A program made the translations under genes and the position numbers. Of a stretch of DNA of 64,000 nt, positions 49,256 to 59,560 are shown piece by piece; the stretch's first letter is position 1, and every line of letters begins with the position of its first letter. The notes under the pieces were generated by a model. That model made no database searches, was not told the DNA's origin, and saw nothing but the letters and a program-made list of their open reading frames with translations. The DNA comes from Thermosynechococcus sp. (lineage in GTDB: Bacteria > Cyanobacteriota > Cyanobacteriia > Thermosynechococcales > Thermosynechococcaceae), in the NCBI RefSeq assembly GCF_025999095.1, contig NZ_AP024678.1:1271527-1335526 (forward strand). Reading direction: 5' to 3'.

Positions 49256-50332
49256 ATGGCGATCGCCAGTGAATCTCCCACCCCTGTGACGGCTGCCGGC
49301 TTGCAAACCTACGGGCAAGCCAACGTCAAGTATGATTGGTGGGCCGGTAATGCCCGATTTGTAAACCTCTCAGGGTTATTCATTGCCGCCCATGTGGCAC
49401 AGGCAGCTCTGACCGTATTCTGGGCAGGCGCCTTTACGCTCTACGAAATTTCCCAATACAACCCCAATCTGCCTATGGGAGAACAGGGCCTGATTTTGCT
49501 GCCCCACCTAGCAACGTTGGGCTTTGGCATCGGCGAGGAGGGTAAAGTTGTGGATTTGTACCCCTACTTTGTGATTGGAGCAGTGCATCTGATTTCCTCT
49601 GCTGTCCTAGGTGCCGGTGCGCTCTTTCATACCTTTCGGGCCCCTCATGATCTCAGTACAGCCACTGGTCGGGCCCGTCGCTTCCACTTTCGCTGGGATG
49701 ATCCAAAACAACTGGGCATTATTTTGGGACATCATCTACTCTTTTTGGGGTTCGGTGCCCTGCTGTTGGTTCTCAAAGCAACCATCTGGGGTGGGTTGTA
49801 CGATGCCAATTTGCAAACGGTACGCCTTGTCACCCAGCCCACGTTGGATCCCTTTGTCATCTATGGCTATCAAACCCACTTTGCCAGCATTAATAGTTTG
49901 GAAGACCTAGTGGGAGGGCATATCTACATTGCCATTTTGCTGATTGCAGGTGGCGTTTGGCACATTCTTGTACCGCCGCTGACTTGGGCACGGAAGGTGC
50001 TGATGTTTAATGCTGAAGCGATTCTCTCCTATTCACTGGGGGGCATTGCCTTGGCGGGGTTTGTGGCCGCCTACTTCTGTGCAGTGAATACACTCGCCTA
50101 TCCCGTCGCGTTTTATGGACCACCCCTAGAAGTCAAGCTGGGAATTGCGCCCTACTTCGCAGACACCATTGAATTGCCCCTTGGCCAGCATACTCCCCGT
50201 GCGTGGCTAGCCAATGCCCACTTCTTCCTTGCTTTTTTCTTCCTCCAGGGTCACCTTTGGCACGCCCTGCGAGCCATGGGATTTAATTTCAAACAGTTGG
50301 AAACTTTTCTCAATCCAGCTATTGAAAATTAA
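49256..50332 (+). CDS. isiA: Iron-stress chlorophyll-binding protein IsiA (CP43-prime)
   Basis: 358 residues, six transmembrane helices of the CP43/Pcb family. Conserved pigment-binding His are in [38 protein letters not shown] and [17 protein letters not shown]. There is no large lumenal loop E, which separates IsiA from CP43. N-terminus is about 16 residues longer than in Synechocystis IsiA as recalled, beginning [15 protein letters not shown] before QTYGQANV. Made under iron starvation to form an antenna ring around photosystem I. AAGGAGG precedes the ATG; no flavodoxin gene follows. Confidence 0.92.
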   Translation: MAIASESPTPVTAAGLQTYGQANVKYDWWAGNARFVNLSGLFIAAHVAQAALTVFWAGAFTLYEISQYNPNLPMGEQGLILLPHLATLGFGIGEEGKVVDLYPYFVIGAVHLISSAVLGAGALFHTFRAPHDLSTATGRARRFHFRWDDPKQLGIILGHHLLFLGFGALLLVLKATIWGGLYDANLQTVRLVTQPTLDPFVIYGYQTHFASINSLEDLVGGHIYIAILLIAGGVWHILVPPLTWARKVLMFNAEAILSYSLGGIALAGFVAAYFCAVNTLAYPVAFYGPPLEVKLGIAPYFADTIELPLGQHTPRAWLANAHFFLAFFFLQGHLWHALRAMGFNFKQLETFLNPAIEN

Positions 50333-50364
50333 TTTCAATAAATTCCTGCTAGCTACCTCCCTAC

Positions 50365-50391
50365 CCTCGATCGTCCGGATCGAGGTTTTTT
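50365..50391 (+). terminator. Terminator of isiA
   Basis: CCTCGATC pairs perfectly with GATCGAGG across a 5-nt loop, followed by six T. It lies 33 bp after the isiA stop: a strong intrinsic terminator, and it ends just before the convergent small gene. Confidence 0.92.
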
Positions 50392-50399
50392 GGCGTCAC

Positions 50400-50618
50400 T
50401 TAGGGAAGACTGTCATTCTTCTGGGAGCGCTGGACACCCTTGAGCTGTCCCCCAATCTGCGGCAAGAAGAAAAGCAAAAAGGCAATTTGAGCCGTAAAGA
50501 CCCAGCCATAGTACCGCAGCACTGGATGTAAATCCCACTGGGCCATAAACCCTAGACTGGCCACTGTCCATAGGAGAATGATGGTTGGCAGCAGCCGTTG
50601 GCGTTTTGGGCGAGCCAT
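50400..50618 (-). CDS. Small two-span membrane protein
   Basis: 72 residues, MARPKRQRLL basic start then two hydrophobic segments (about 10-27 and 36-53; the second begins YYGWVFTAQIAFLLFFLP) and a polar tail. Unrecognised. It lies 2 bp after the DUF3318 gene on the same strand, so the two are likely co-translated. It may help the neighbour at the membrane. Confidence 0.65.
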   Translation of the reverse strand: MARPKRQRLLPTIILLWTVASLGFMAQWDLHPVLRYYGWVFTAQIAFLLFFLPQIGGQLKGVQRSQKNDSLP

Positions 50619-50620
50619 GA

Positions 50621-51274
50621 CTAGGATCCTGCTGGAGTGTCATTTTGCATGGCCTGCATGCGAGCCTTCGCTTTGGCCGCACTCTTTTTCAAGGCTTGCA
50701 GGCGCAGCTCATAGCGTTTGCGTTGGCGACGATTGGGGGCCTGTTCAATCAAGAGCTTGAGGGCACTGCCAAGGCTTTTGTAGGCATTGGGTAGGTCATA
50801 GCCAAAACGTGTCGCAAGGGCGATCGCTCGCTCATCAGCGGCAATAGCTTCCTTGAGAACCTTTTCACTATTATTGCGCTGGTAAAGCCGCCAGCCCGAA
50901 AAGCCACACAGCCCAAGGGCAAGGAGCAGTAGTAGGCCATCTTGTACCCAAAGTTCTCCCACAGCACCCCCCAGACCGATCGCCAGTGCCGCCATTTCCC
51001 AGCCATCGCGAGGAATCGTGTCATTTTGAATGCGGGCAACCTCATGCCAAAAGAGGAGGTTGCGCTGATCCTTGGCCAATTGATCCCACCGTGCTAAATC
51101 AATTTGAATTTCCACCTCATCCTTGCCAATTTCCTCGCAGGTAATGAGGGGAGGATTCACCCCACTCGCTGGTTCGATCATCACCCAGCTTTGCAGCTCT
51201 GGTGGCAAGAGAGACTTGAGACGACGCAATTCTGCTAAATCAGAACGGGCAACTGAGGATGCAGCCGAGGTCAT
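50621..51274 (-). CDS. DUF3318-type membrane protein
   Basis: 217 residues from the ATG at 51274. N-terminal soluble region ([20 protein letters not shown]), a [18 protein letters not shown] motif near 80-97 that I associate with the cyanobacterial DUF3318 family, two hydrophobic helices (about 100-135), and a basic helical tail rich in K/R/A ([17 protein letters not shown]). Function unknown. Follows tRNA-Pro on the same strand. Confidence 0.65.
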   Translation of the reverse strand: MTSAASSVARSDLAELRRLKSLLPPELQSWVMIEPASGVNPPLITCEEIGKDEVEIQIDLARWDQLAKDQRNLLFWHEVARIQNDTIPRDGWEMAALAIGLGGAVGELWVQDGLLLLLALGLCGFSGWRLYQRNNSEKVLKEAIAADERAIALATRFGYDLPNAYKSLGSALKLLIEQAPNRRQRKRYELRLQALKKSAAKAKARMQAMQNDTPAGS

Positions 51275-51331
51275 AGCACAACACAATCCTAGGGTATTTC
51301 TTACCTATCTTAACAGTTGAGTGCTGACCAA

Positions 51332-51405
<74 letters not shown>

Positions 51406-52209
51406 ATAACTTATCTAAGATAGCATTTGCTGGCTTTTTCCTCAATTGAGCAGGGGAGATTGTGCAGCAGGGGAATTTAGTCCAGCTTTAGTCCAATGTT
51501 CAAATAACGATGGTTAAACCCCGCTCCCCATGCTGGTTCTCCAACCTTGCGGTTGGCACAGTAGGGCAACCCAGACCCGTCAAGCACATCCGATGCGCTT
51601 CTTTAGGCTCTCTTGCCCTCGCCGGCTAATGCTTCTACAGCTGAGCGAAAGGCAGCACGGCTTCAGCAGGACAACCTACCGCGAAGCACTGATGGCCAAG
51701 GAGAAGCGCATCCCCCTCTCAAGGGTGCTCAGAGTTTGAGATCACCTTAGATTGAGGGTTTGCCTTGATTCGTTTTGGTTACCTCCTCCCAGACCATTGC
51801 TCCCCTAAGACAGCTCTAGGGCACCCGCAAGGCTCTCTTCTCTGATTTCCTTAGCCCCTTCCCGAATAGTATCTCCTATGAGATTTTTAATCTCATTAAA
51901 AGACTTGTTATAAGTTTAATTATCTTATTTAAGATATTAAATTCTTACCAACGCAAGCAGGAAGCTAGTAGCTCTCTGGAGAAACAACAGCGTTTTCCCT
52001 CAATAACACTCAATGATTGGCACACGGGGGCAGGGTCTTTTGTTGATGGATTAGGTCAGCCACCGATGTGTCCAAATCAAAGTAGCTCCAACCATGAAGT
52101 CAACACCCCCAGACAACAGGTGCCGCTTGAGAAAGTGTCATGTGTCGCTCCACAGCTCCCCAGATGCCCAGAGTATTGTTGAGTTAGTGAGGAGTGATTC
52201 GCAAACAAA
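51406..52209. other. Long spacer, possible non-coding RNA region
   Basis: An 800-bp interval without a secure gene. A 69-codon frame at 51530-51739 lacks a ribosome site. An AT-rich block at 51860-51960 contains perfect hairpins (atgagatt-ttt-aatctcat at about 51877) and could be promoter sequence. Downstream, a transcription-ending hairpin at 52210-52255 suggests that RNA from about 51960 on is made. The 60-codon frame 52094-52276 runs through the terminator and is unlikely. Confidence 0.35.
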
Positions 52210-52255
52210 AGTCCTAGGGTCGAAACACGGCAAGACTCCTAGGGCTTTTTATTTT
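52210..52255 (+). terminator. Hairpin terminator upstream of rsmD
   Basis: agtcctagg (52210-52218) pairs with cctagggct (52238-52246) with one GT pair, followed by TTTTATTTT. It ends 26 bp before rsmD, so it must end a transcript starting inside the preceding spacer, or act as a leader attenuator for rsmD. Confidence 0.65.
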
Positions 52256-52280
52256 GGGCTAAAGCCGTTACCCTAAAAAT

Positions 52281-52829
52281 ATGCCTCTGCGAATTTCGGG
52301 CCAGCGCTCGCTGAAAACCCTTCCCGGTCACAGTACCCGTCCCACCAGTGCCAAAGTTCGCCAAGCAATTTTCAATATCTGGCAGGGGCGCTTACAAGGG
52401 TGTTCCTGGCTCGATTTGTGTGCTGGCACCGGGGCAATGGGGGCGGAAGCCCTACTTCGCGGCGCCCAGTGGGTAGTTGGTATTGAGCAGTCTCCCCAAG
52501 CCTGCCAAGTCATTCGTGACAACTGGTCAGCCCTTGCCCAACCCCATCAGCACACCCTGGTTTTGCGGGGGGATGTGTGCCAGAGGTTGCCTCAAGTCCC
52601 TATTGCGGAGTTTGACTTTATTTATTTTGATCCCCCCTACAATAGCAATCTATATCTACCTGTTCTCCAGGTGCTTTGGCAGAAGGAGTATCTCAGTGCT
52701 AGGGGGGAAATTGCCGTTGAGTGTCGCACAAAAAATCCCCCAGATTTAGAGGCGATGCTGGCGATCGGCTGGCAGCAGCAACGCATTAAAACCTATGGCA
52801 GCACAATGGTCATTTTCCTGAGCCGTTAG
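52281..52829 (+). CDS. rsmD: 16S rRNA (guanine966-N2)-methyltransferase
   Basis: 182 residues. RsmD signatures: RPTSAKVRQAIFNIW near the start, the SAM motif LDLCAGTGAMGAEALLRGA near 43 and the catalytic FDFIYFDPPYNS near 115. It methylates G966 of 16S rRNA. The ATG at 52281 gives MPLRISGQRSLK, a typical start; no strong ribosome site is seen. Confidence 0.95.
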   Translation: MPLRISGQRSLKTLPGHSTRPTSAKVRQAIFNIWQGRLQGCSWLDLCAGTGAMGAEALLRGAQWVVGIEQSPQACQVIRDNWSALAQPHQHTLVLRGDVCQRLPQVPIAEFDFIYFDPPYNSNLYLPVLQVLWQKEYLSARGEIAVECRTKNPPDLEAMLAIGWQQQRIKTYGSTMVIFLSR

Positions 52830-53032
52830 AATGATGAGCGGCTTTTAGCCGCCAACACTCGCCCCTGAAAAAGCCCTATCAGTTGCGGGAGATTGCAGAT
52901 CGCGGTAGAGTGACGATGGAGTTTTGCAGGGCAAGATTGTCGTTACTACACTTCAGGGCAAATACATCAACTCTATGGCAATGTTCCCAATATGCCCCAA
53001 GACTCCTACGTTTGGGTTGATTCAATGGTGGT

Positions 53033-53995
53033 ATGCAAACCCGTTCCCTTGGTCGCACAGAGATTCAAATCACCCCCCTCATTCTTGGCACGTGGCAAGC
53101 GGGCAAGCGTTGGTGGGTTGGCATTGACGATGAAGAGTCCATTCGCACCATCCGCACGGCGGTGGAAGCGGGGATGACCACGATTGACACGGCTGAGGTC
53201 TATGGGGAGGGTCATTCAGAACGAATAATTGCCACGGCGGTTGGTGAGTTGCGCGATCGCTGTGTCTATGCAACGAAAGTTTTCGCCAACCACTTGCGCT
53301 ACAAAGACGTGATTGCCGCCTGCGAGCGATCGCTCCGTAACCTCAACACCGACTATATTGACCTGTACCAAATTCACTGGCCAGCGGGCTCCTTTGGCTC
53401 AGAAATCGTGCCCATTGAGGAAACCATGCAGGCAATGGTGGAGTTGCAAGCCGCCGGCAAAATCCGGGCTATTGGGGTCTCCAACTTCTCCCGGGCCCAG
53501 CTGGCTGAGGCGATGCGGTATGGACGCATTGAGAGCGTCCAGCCCCCCTACTCCCTCTTTTGGCGCTGGGCAGAAGCAGAATTAATTCCTTTTTGTATTG
53601 AGCATGAGATTACGGTTTTGGCCTATTCTCCCCTTGCCCAAGGGCTGCTGACGGGGCGCTTTGGTCCGGGTCACCGGTTTGAACCCGAAGATAACCGCTC
53701 TAAAAACCAACTCTTTCAGGGGGAAACCTATGCCCGTGCCCTTGAAGCGATTGAGTTGATGAAACCCATTGCCACCAGTTTAGGCACAACGGTAGGGAAC
53801 TTGGCATTGGCTTGGCTTCTGCATCAGCCGCAAACCTGTGCCATTGTCGGTGCCCGCCATCCAGAACAAGTCCTAGAAAATATCAAAGCGGCCGATCTTC
53901 AATTGGATAGGTCTATTTTGGCCATGCTGGATGAAATTAGCCAGCCAGTCATTGCCACCCTTGATCTGGAGAATCCAGTAATGTGGAAGTGGTAG
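53033..53995 (+). CDS. Aldo/keto reductase
   Basis: 320 residues of the AKR barrel. Catalytic tetrad: Asp/Tyr in IDTAEVYGEGHSE near 52, Lys in YATKV near 82, His in YQIHWP near 117. GVSNFS and SPLAQGLLTGRFG follow, with NADPH-site AIVGARHPEQVLEN near the C-terminus. Substrate unknown; cyanobacterial AKRs often reduce toxic aldehydes. The preceding 200 bp show no gene. Confidence 0.93.
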   Translation: MQTRSLGRTEIQITPLILGTWQAGKRWWVGIDDEESIRTIRTAVEAGMTTIDTAEVYGEGHSERIIATAVGELRDRCVYATKVFANHLRYKDVIAACERSLRNLNTDYIDLYQIHWPAGSFGSEIVPIEETMQAMVELQAAGKIRAIGVSNFSRAQLAEAMRYGRIESVQPPYSLFWRWAEAELIPFCIEHEITVLAYSPLAQGLLTGRFGPGHRFEPEDNRSKNQLFQGETYARALEAIELMKPIATSLGTTVGNLALAWLLHQPQTCAIVGARHPEQVLENIKAADLQLDRSILAMLDEISQPVIATLDLENPVMWKW

Positions 53996-54016
53996 TTCAG
54001 AGTTACCCCTGGGTTT

Positions 54017-54193
54017 ATGGAACTCCTTGTTTTTACCACTATTGTCCTCTACCTCTTTATTGCCCTGCGCTTTTGGCAGGGTTTTCATCGCACCTATTAC
54101 ACCCAATCCCGCTTTGTCCTCAGCGTCCTCTGGTTGCCGCTGCTGTTGAATAAGTCCTACCGTCAGAACTTTCGCCGTGCCCTCCTAGGATAG
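54017..54193 (+). CDS. Small membrane protein, 58 aa
   Basis: A short gene between the aldo/keto reductase (21 bp upstream) and cobK (2 bp downstream). MELLVFTTIVLYLFIALRFW is one transmembrane helix, followed by HRTYYTQSRF, a second hydrophobic stretch FVLSVLWLPLLL, and a basic tail NKSYRQNFRRALLG. The tight spacing supports a real coding frame. Unrecognised. Confidence 0.65.
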   Translation: MELLVFTTIVLYLFIALRFWQGFHRTYYTQSRFVLSVLWLPLLLNKSYRQNFRRALLG

Positions 54194-54195
54194 GT

Positions 54196-54981
54196 GTGGC
54201 TTGCTCCCTGTGGTTAATTGGTGGTACCCAAGAGAGCCGCTGGATTGCTGAGTGCATCCTTGGCTATGGCATCCGCTGTTGGGTAACCGTGACTACCCCT
54301 GAGGCTTGCCAGCTTTATGCCCCCCATCCTCTCCTGCACTGCCATGTTGAGCGCTTTGCCCCCCAGGGGGCCCGTGAGTTTATCCGCCAGTGCTCTATTC
54401 AAGCAGTTGTGGATGCCTCCCATCCCTTTGCGGTGGAAATTTCCACCCTTGCCATGACCATCAGTGCAGAACTGGGGTTGCCCTACCTGCGCTTTGAGCG
54501 CCCGGCCTCTCCCTGCACCACTGGTCTGGCTACGGATTTGCCATCGCTGCTGCGCAGCAATCTTTTAGTGGGTGAGCGGGTGTTGCTGACCCTAGGGGTC
54601 AAACACTTGGCAGCCTTTGCGCCCCTCCACAGTCAGGCGACCCTCTTTGCTCGGATTCTGCCCACCGTGACAGCCCTAGAAGCTGCCTTGGCGGCGGGGT
54701 TCGATCGCCAGCGGTTAGTCGCCATTTTCCCCCCTGTGTCGCGGGAGCTAGAGCGTGCCCTCTGGCAACAGTGGCAAATTACCACGGTGGTCACCAAGGC
54801 CTCGGGTACCGAGAGTGAGCAGATCAAGCAAACCCTTGCCCATGAACTGCAGGTGAAGCTGATTACGCTGCAGCGCCCGCCGATGGTTTATCCCCGGCAA
54901 ACGAGCGATCGCGCCGGTATTGAGGCCTTTTTAGCAGAACTGCTCACACAAAGCGATCGGTCACCGCCCCCAGACTACTAG
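54196..54981 (+). CDS. cobK: Precorrin-6A reductase
   Basis: 261 residues from a GTG start. CobK/CbiJ motifs: [15 protein letters not shown] at the start, [13 protein letters not shown] near 73, YLRFERP near 97, LLTLGVKHL near 137 and [10 protein letters not shown] near 200. It reduces a ring carbon of (cobalt-)precorrin-6A in cobalamin synthesis. A second pathway gene, cbiC, lies about 6 kb downstream. Its end overlaps the convergent ilvD by 38 bp. Confidence 0.9.
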   Translation: MACSLWLIGGTQESRWIAECILGYGIRCWVTVTTPEACQLYAPHPLLHCHVERFAPQGAREFIRQCSIQAVVDASHPFAVEISTLAMTISAELGLPYLRFERPASPCTTGLATDLPSLLRSNLLVGERVLLTLGVKHLAAFAPLHSQATLFARILPTVTALEAALAAGFDRQRLVAIFPPVSRELERALWQQWQITTVVTKASGTESEQIKQTLAHELQVKLITLQRPPMVYPRQTSDRAGIEAFLAELLTQSDRSPPPDY

Positions 54982-56626
54982 AAGACACTAGTTTGGCATA
55001 TTTGGCCAACACACCACGGGTATAGCGAGGGGTAGGGGGCTGCCATTTAGCCCGCCGCGCCGCCAGTTCTTCCTCACTGACATTGAGTTGTAGGAGCCGC
55101 CGATGGGCATCAATGGTAATCGAGTCTCCCTCCTCCACAAGGGCGATCGTCCCACCCACTGCCGCTTCCGGCGCCACATGACCGACGACCATGCCATAGG
55201 TGCCTCCCGAAAAGCGACCATCGGTAATGAGGCCAACACTATCCCCTAAACCCGCACCAATAATGGCAGAGGTGGGAGCCAGCATTTCCCGCATCCCGGG
55301 ACCACCGACGGGGCCTTCATAGCGAATGACAATGACATCGCCGGGGTTGATCTTGCCCGCCAGAATGGCGTCAAGGCAGGCTTCCTCGGAGTCAAAGACG
55401 CGGGCAGGCCCGGTAATTTGGGGATTTTTCACCCCGGAGATTTTGGCCACAGCGCCCTCGCTGGCTAAGTTGCCCTTGAGAATGGCCAGGTGACCCGTGG
55501 CATACAAGGGTTGATCAAAAGGACGAATCACATCTTGGTTGGGGTTGGGGGTATCGGGCACATCCCGCAGCCGCTCGGCAATGGTTTCTCCAGTAATCGT
55601 TAGGCAATCCCCGTGGAGCAATCCGGCATTGAGGAGCATTTTCATTACTTGGGGAATGCCCCCTGCCCGATGTAGATCTGCGGTGACGTATCGCCCCGAC
55701 GGCTTGAGATCGCACAGGACGGGGACTCGCTGGCGAATGGTTTCAAAGTCATCGATAGTGAGGGGGACTTCGGCGCTGTGGGCGATCGCCAGAAAATGCA
55801 GCACGGCATTTGTGGATCCCCCCACAGCCATAATCACACTGATGGCATTTTCAATGGATTTGCGAGTAATAATGTCACGGGGGCGGATATTTTTGCGGAT
55901 TGCCTCCACCAGCACCTTGCCCGCCAACTCAGTACTGTCAGCTTTTTCGGCATCCTCCGCGGTCATCGTTGAGGAATACATTAAACTCATGCCCATTGCC
56001 TCAAAGGCCGAGGACATCGTATTTGCTGTGAACATCCCGCCACAGGAACCCGCCCCCGGACAGGCATGGTGTTCAATGGCATGGAGCGTTGCTTCATCCA
56101 TTTTGCCGGCACTAAACTGACCCACGGCTTCAAAGGCGCTGACAACCGTAAGGTCTTGACCCTGCCAATGACCGGGCTTAATCGTACCCCCATAGACAAA
56201 AATGGCCGGAATGTTCATCCGTGCCATGGCAATCATCGCGCCCGGCATATTCTTGTCACAGCCACCGATCGCTAGCACCCCATCCATACTTTGGGCATTA
56301 CAGACGGTCTCAATCGAATCAGCAATGACATCCCGTGAGACCAAGGAGTATTTCATCCCTTCAGTGCCCATGGAAATACCATCGCTGACCGTAATTGTGC
56401 CAAACAACTGCGGCATCCCTCCCGCGGCCCGAATGCCTGCTTCGGCGCGACTGGCCAGGGCAGCAATCCCCATATTGCAGGGAGTAATTGTGCTGTGGGC
56501 ACTGGCCACCCCCACAATGGGCTTGTTAAAATCCTCGTCGCCAAACCCCACGGCTCGCAGCATGGCTCGGTTGGGGGTGCGTTGAATGCCTTCTGTGATG
56601 ATGCGACTGCGCCAATTTTCTGCCAT
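54944..56626 (-). CDS. ilvD: Dihydroxy-acid dehydratase
   Basis: 560 residues. Fe-S cluster motifs: [14 protein letters not shown] near 119, [16 protein letters not shown] near 190, and [15 protein letters not shown] near 268; [15 protein letters not shown] near 435 and [15 protein letters not shown] near 470 complete the family set. It makes the 2-keto acids for valine, isoleucine and pantothenate. The end overlaps cobK on the other strand by 38 bp, an unusually long convergent overlap. Confidence 0.98.
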   Translation of the reverse strand: MAENWRSRIITEGIQRTPNRAMLRAVGFGDEDFNKPIVGVASAHSTITPCNMGIAALASRAEAGIRAAGGMPQLFGTITVSDGISMGTEGMKYSLVSRDVIADSIETVCNAQSMDGVLAIGGCDKNMPGAMIAMARMNIPAIFVYGGTIKPGHWQGQDLTVVSAFEAVGQFSAGKMDEATLHAIEHHACPGAGSCGGMFTANTMSSAFEAMGMSLMYSSTMTAEDAEKADSTELAGKVLVEAIRKNIRPRDIITRKSIENAISVIMAVGGSTNAVLHFLAIAHSAEVPLTIDDFETIRQRVPVLCDLKPSGRYVTADLHRAGGIPQVMKMLLNAGLLHGDCLTITGETIAERLRDVPDTPNPNQDVIRPFDQPLYATGHLAILKGNLASEGAVAKISGVKNPQITGPARVFDSEEACLDAILAGKINPGDVIVIRYEGPVGGPGMREMLAPTSAIIGAGLGDSVGLITDGRFSGGTYGMVVGHVAPEAAVGGTIALVEEGDSITIDAHRRLLQLNVSEEELAARRAKWQPPTPRYTRGVLAKYAKLVSSSSLGAVTDRFV

Positions 56627-56667
56627 AGTGTTCTCGCGATCGGCCTAAACGTCAATAAAGAATTCTT

Positions 56668-57662
56668 CTATTTTCTCTCACCTGTGGGCGATCGCTCTAT
56701 GGGCCAAGCCAAATAAAACACTAAAGCAGCAAACAAACCGAGACCGGAGAGATACTTCACACTGTTGGGAATCAGGGGATTGGGCGACCAAAAGCCCTCA
56801 ATAATACCTGCAATCACCAGCAGTGGCACAATTCCAAACATGAGTTGCGCCGCCAAGGCACCATTGCGTTTCAAGGCACTAGGGCGAGGGTAGCGCCCTG
56901 GCAAGAGAATTGCCTGCCCCAACAACAGACCGGTAGCCCCCGCCAGCAAAATCGCAGGCAACTCTAAGGCACCATGGGGACTAACAAACGCCCAAAAGGG
57001 ATACGCTAGGCTGTTTTGCGCCACAAGGGCAGCGATCGCTCCAATGTGCAGAGCGTTGTTCCAAAGGATGTAGAGGGTTCCCAGGCCGCCCAGGAGACCT
57101 CCTGCGACCATTGCCAAAGCCACACTCAGGTTATTCGTCAGAATGGCACTGGCGGCCAAGGGCTCAATCCCCACAATTGATCCCATCCGCAGCTTGCCCT
57201 CCTTTTCCACGAGGGAGAGGATTCCACGAGGGAGAGGATGTCTGGGGGCACCAGCAGTTCCAAAAACTGGCGATCGCGCCACCCATACCACCAAGCGATC
57301 GCCGCGGCCACCAGAAACACCCCCAAGGCCAAGGCCGTATAGACCCATGTTTGCTGCACAACCGCCGGGAAGCCCCGCTGCAAAAAACACCACACCTTGC
57401 GCCCATCGTGGGAGTGCTGACCCTGATAGATCTGACTGTAGCTTCGCAAGGTGAGACCCTGCAAATAGTTGACGATGCTACTGCCCAAGCGGCGAGTTTT
57501 CGCCCGCGCTAAATCGGCACTGACAAGGCGGTACAGCTGACTGAGGCGGCAAATTTCCGCTGCTGACAAGCCCTGAATCCCCTCAAGTTCGGCACGGTTG
57601 AGCAGTTGTTCTCGCTCTAGCCACTGGGGCTCCTGCCGGATCAGCCAGCGTTCAACCTTCAT
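56668..57662 (-). pseudogene. SpoIIM-family membrane protein broken by a 17-bp duplication
   Basis: The frame starting at 57662 (MKVERWLIRQEPQWLEREQL) carries the soluble N-terminus and first membrane helix, to PPDILSLVE. It then hits a tandem 17-bp duplication at 57206-57239 that shifts frame. The other frame resumes with EKEGKLRMGSIVGIEPLAAS and runs to 56668, with about five more membrane helices (e.g. FWAFVSPHGALELPAILLAG). Deleting one repeat copy fuses them into one SpoIIM-type protein of about 325 residues. Family role outside sporulators is unclear. Confidence 0.85.
57206..57239. repeat. 17-bp tandem duplication inside the SpoIIM-family gene
   Basis: The unit tccacgagggagaggat is present at 57206-57222 and again at 57223-57239, perfectly identical and adjacent. 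Since 17 is not a multiple of three, it breaks the reading frame; one copy restores it. Confidence 0.95.
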
Positions 57663-57960
57663 GGGGATCGGATGCCTCTTGAACCAGTCCCAAAAAGGAC
57701 TCTAGACGCTTACGGGGAATGTAGGGCCAGCCGCCATTGGTTTCAATATCCCGCAGCAGTTTATAGAGGGCTTGGCGATTGGTGGGCAACGCTGCCTGAA
57801 ACTGATTGTCACAAATTTCACGGTGCAATTGCTCCAAAAGTCGCAGCAGTGCCAATAGATCATGGACATTTCCATTGGCTTGGGCCGCTGCCATCCGGAT
57901 ACGTTCAGCCAGGGCATTCAGGTCGGTTGTGGTCAAAGGCGAGGGCGAGGAAGAAATCAT
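57652..57960 (-). CDS. Uncharacterised small helical protein
   Basis: 102 residues from the ATG at 57960. All-helical appearance: LNALAERIRMAAAQANGNVH, LLALLRLLEQLHREICDNQF, then LPTNRQALYKLLRDIE and a Trp/Pro segment GGWPYIPRKRL. No family recognised. Its end overlaps the start of the SpoIIM-family gene by 11 bp, so the two are likely coupled. Confidence 0.65.
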   Translation of the reverse strand: MISSSPSPLTTTDLNALAERIRMAAAQANGNVHDLLALLRLLEQLHREICDNQFQAALPTNRQALYKLLRDIETNGGWPYIPRKRLESFLGLVQEASDPHEG

Positions 57961-58046
57961 TTTCCTATAAAGGTTTTTGAACTGAGAATAACGATGTTGT
58001 AGCACAGTTGCTACGATCGTGTTAGCAAAGAAAGAGGTTTCTAACA

Positions 58047-58394
58047 ATGTTGCGGACCCATGTCGCCCTTGTGGGGGCAGCTACCTTGAGCCTAGGTCTG
58101 GCGATCGCGCCCCCGGCCTTCGCAGAACAGGAGGTGGAAGTTGCTCGCGACAGGAGGGGCCATGTTTACACCGTTGATATGGATTCCCGTCAGTTCTATA
58201 CCAATGAAAATGGCATTGCCCAAGTGGATTTTCACCTCTCGACCCGCGGAGATGATTATTGGCACCCGGCAACCGCCTCCTGCGATCCCTACGATGTAAA
58301 AAGTGAGTACTACGGTTGGGAGTGGGACGGTAGCAAAAGTTATCCGCCGGGCACAATCGCGGGTGATATTGCCCGGGCGGTCTGCAATCATTAG
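58047..58394 (+). CDS. Small secreted protein of unknown function
   Basis: 115 residues. Residues 1-26 are a signal peptide ending APPAFA. The mature part has VEVARDRRGHVYTVDMDSRQ, FHLSTRGDDYW and two Cys (ASCDPYDV and ARAVCNH) that could form a disulfide. Likely periplasmic. No family recognised. It ends 2 bp before the convergent mtnA stop. Confidence 0.65.
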   Translation: MLRTHVALVGAATLSLGLAIAPPAFAEQEVEVARDRRGHVYTVDMDSRQFYTNENGIAQVDFHLSTRGDDYWHPATASCDPYDVKSEYYGWEWDGSKSYPPGTIAGDIARAVCNH

Positions 58395-58396
58395 TT

Positions 58397-59467
58397 TTAG
58401 TTTGTGCGGGCAGCGCCGATGGCTTGAGCAAGCTCAGCGGGGGCAAAAACCCCTTTCTCGGTGACAATGCCGCTAATTAGGGAAGCCGGTGTGACATCAA
58501 AGGCCGGATTGTAGAAATCCACCCCGGCGGGCGTAATACGGCTAAACCCCACCTGATAAATTTCTTGGGGATGCCGCTCCTCAATGGGAATTTCAGCGCC
58601 AGTGGCAATGTGGGGGTCAATGGTGGAGAGGGGCGCCGCCACAAAGAAGGGAATCCCGTGGGCCTTGGCGGCCAGGGCAACGCTGTAGGTACCAATTTTG
58701 TTGGCGGTATCTCCATTCAGGGCAATGCGATCCGCCCCTACGACCACTGCATCAATCATCCCCCGCTGCATACAGTGGGCGGCCATGGTATCGGCAATCA
58801 GGGTGACGGGAATGCCCTCTTGAACGCACTCCCAAGCAGTTAACTTAGCCCCTTGAAGCCGGGGACGGGTTTCATCGGCATAAAGCCGCTCTAAGCGACC
58901 CGCCGCCCAAGCTGCACGAACCACCCCTAAGGCTGTTCCATAGCCTGCTGTCGCCAGCGCACCCGCATTGCAGTGGGTAAGGAGGCGCAATTTCTCGGGA
59001 GTTTGCGGCAGAACTTTAAGGCCGTTTTCACCAATGGCTTGACAGGTTTGGACGTCTTCACGGGCAATGGTTTGTGCGGTTTCAAGGAGGTGTTGCTGCA
59101 GTTCCTCAAGGGTGGCGGTGGGCTGTTGGGCTGCTCCTAGCATGCGATCGATGGCCCAAAATAAATTCACTGCCGTGGGGCGGGTTTGGCGCAATTCCGA
59201 AGCAGTATGCTCAAGGTGGGCTAAGAAGCCCTCGCGATCGCGGCCCCTGTATTCGCGCGCTCCCAAGACCATGCCAAACGCTGCTGCCACCCCAATTGCT
59301 GGTGCGCCCCGGACAATCATCGTCCGAATGGCGGTGGCCATCTCCGCCGCGGTGGTGATGTCCTTGAGTTCATACTGTTCTGGCAAGCGGGTTTGGTCAA
59401 TTAATTGCACGCGATCGCCCGCCCACACCACAGGAGAGATGGTTCCAACATTTGCTGTGACAGCCAC
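58397..59467 (-). CDS. mtnA: Methylthioribose-1-phosphate isomerase
   Basis: 356 residues. Family motifs: [13 protein letters not shown] near 22, the [18 protein letters not shown] near 52, [18 protein letters not shown] near 162, the catalytic [20 protein letters not shown] near 240 and [10 protein letters not shown] near 288. It isomerises MTR-1-phosphate in methionine salvage. eIF2B-like relatives share the fold, but the RGAP motif favours MtnA. No other salvage gene is adjacent. Confidence 0.93.
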   Translation of the reverse strand: MAVTANVGTISPVVWAGDRVQLIDQTRLPEQYELKDITTAAEMATAIRTMIVRGAPAIGVAAAFGMVLGAREYRGRDREGFLAHLEHTASELRQTRPTAVNLFWAIDRMLGAAQQPTATLEELQQHLLETAQTIAREDVQTCQAIGENGLKVLPQTPEKLRLLTHCNAGALATAGYGTALGVVRAAWAAGRLERLYADETRPRLQGAKLTAWECVQEGIPVTLIADTMAAHCMQRGMIDAVVVGADRIALNGDTANKIGTYSVALAAKAHGIPFFVAAPLSTIDPHIATGAEIPIEERHPQEIYQVGFSRITPAGVDFYNPAFDVTPASLISGIVTEKGVFAPAELAQAIGAARTN

Positions 59468-59560
59468 AACAGCCTCCGTAGGTTTATCTAAATCGACTAC
59501 TCATCATAGCCTAGGGCAAAAATTCACTTTAACCGCTGACCCGCGGCAGCCAATCAACCC

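Noticed and set aside
49256-50332. Antisense RNA IsrR inside isiA
   Set aside because: Such an RNA is known in Synechocystis, but nothing in the bases of the minus strand here identifies it.
52924-53127. 67-codon frame ahead of the aldo/keto reductase
   Set aside because: Runs into the reductase gene in a different frame and shows no family features.
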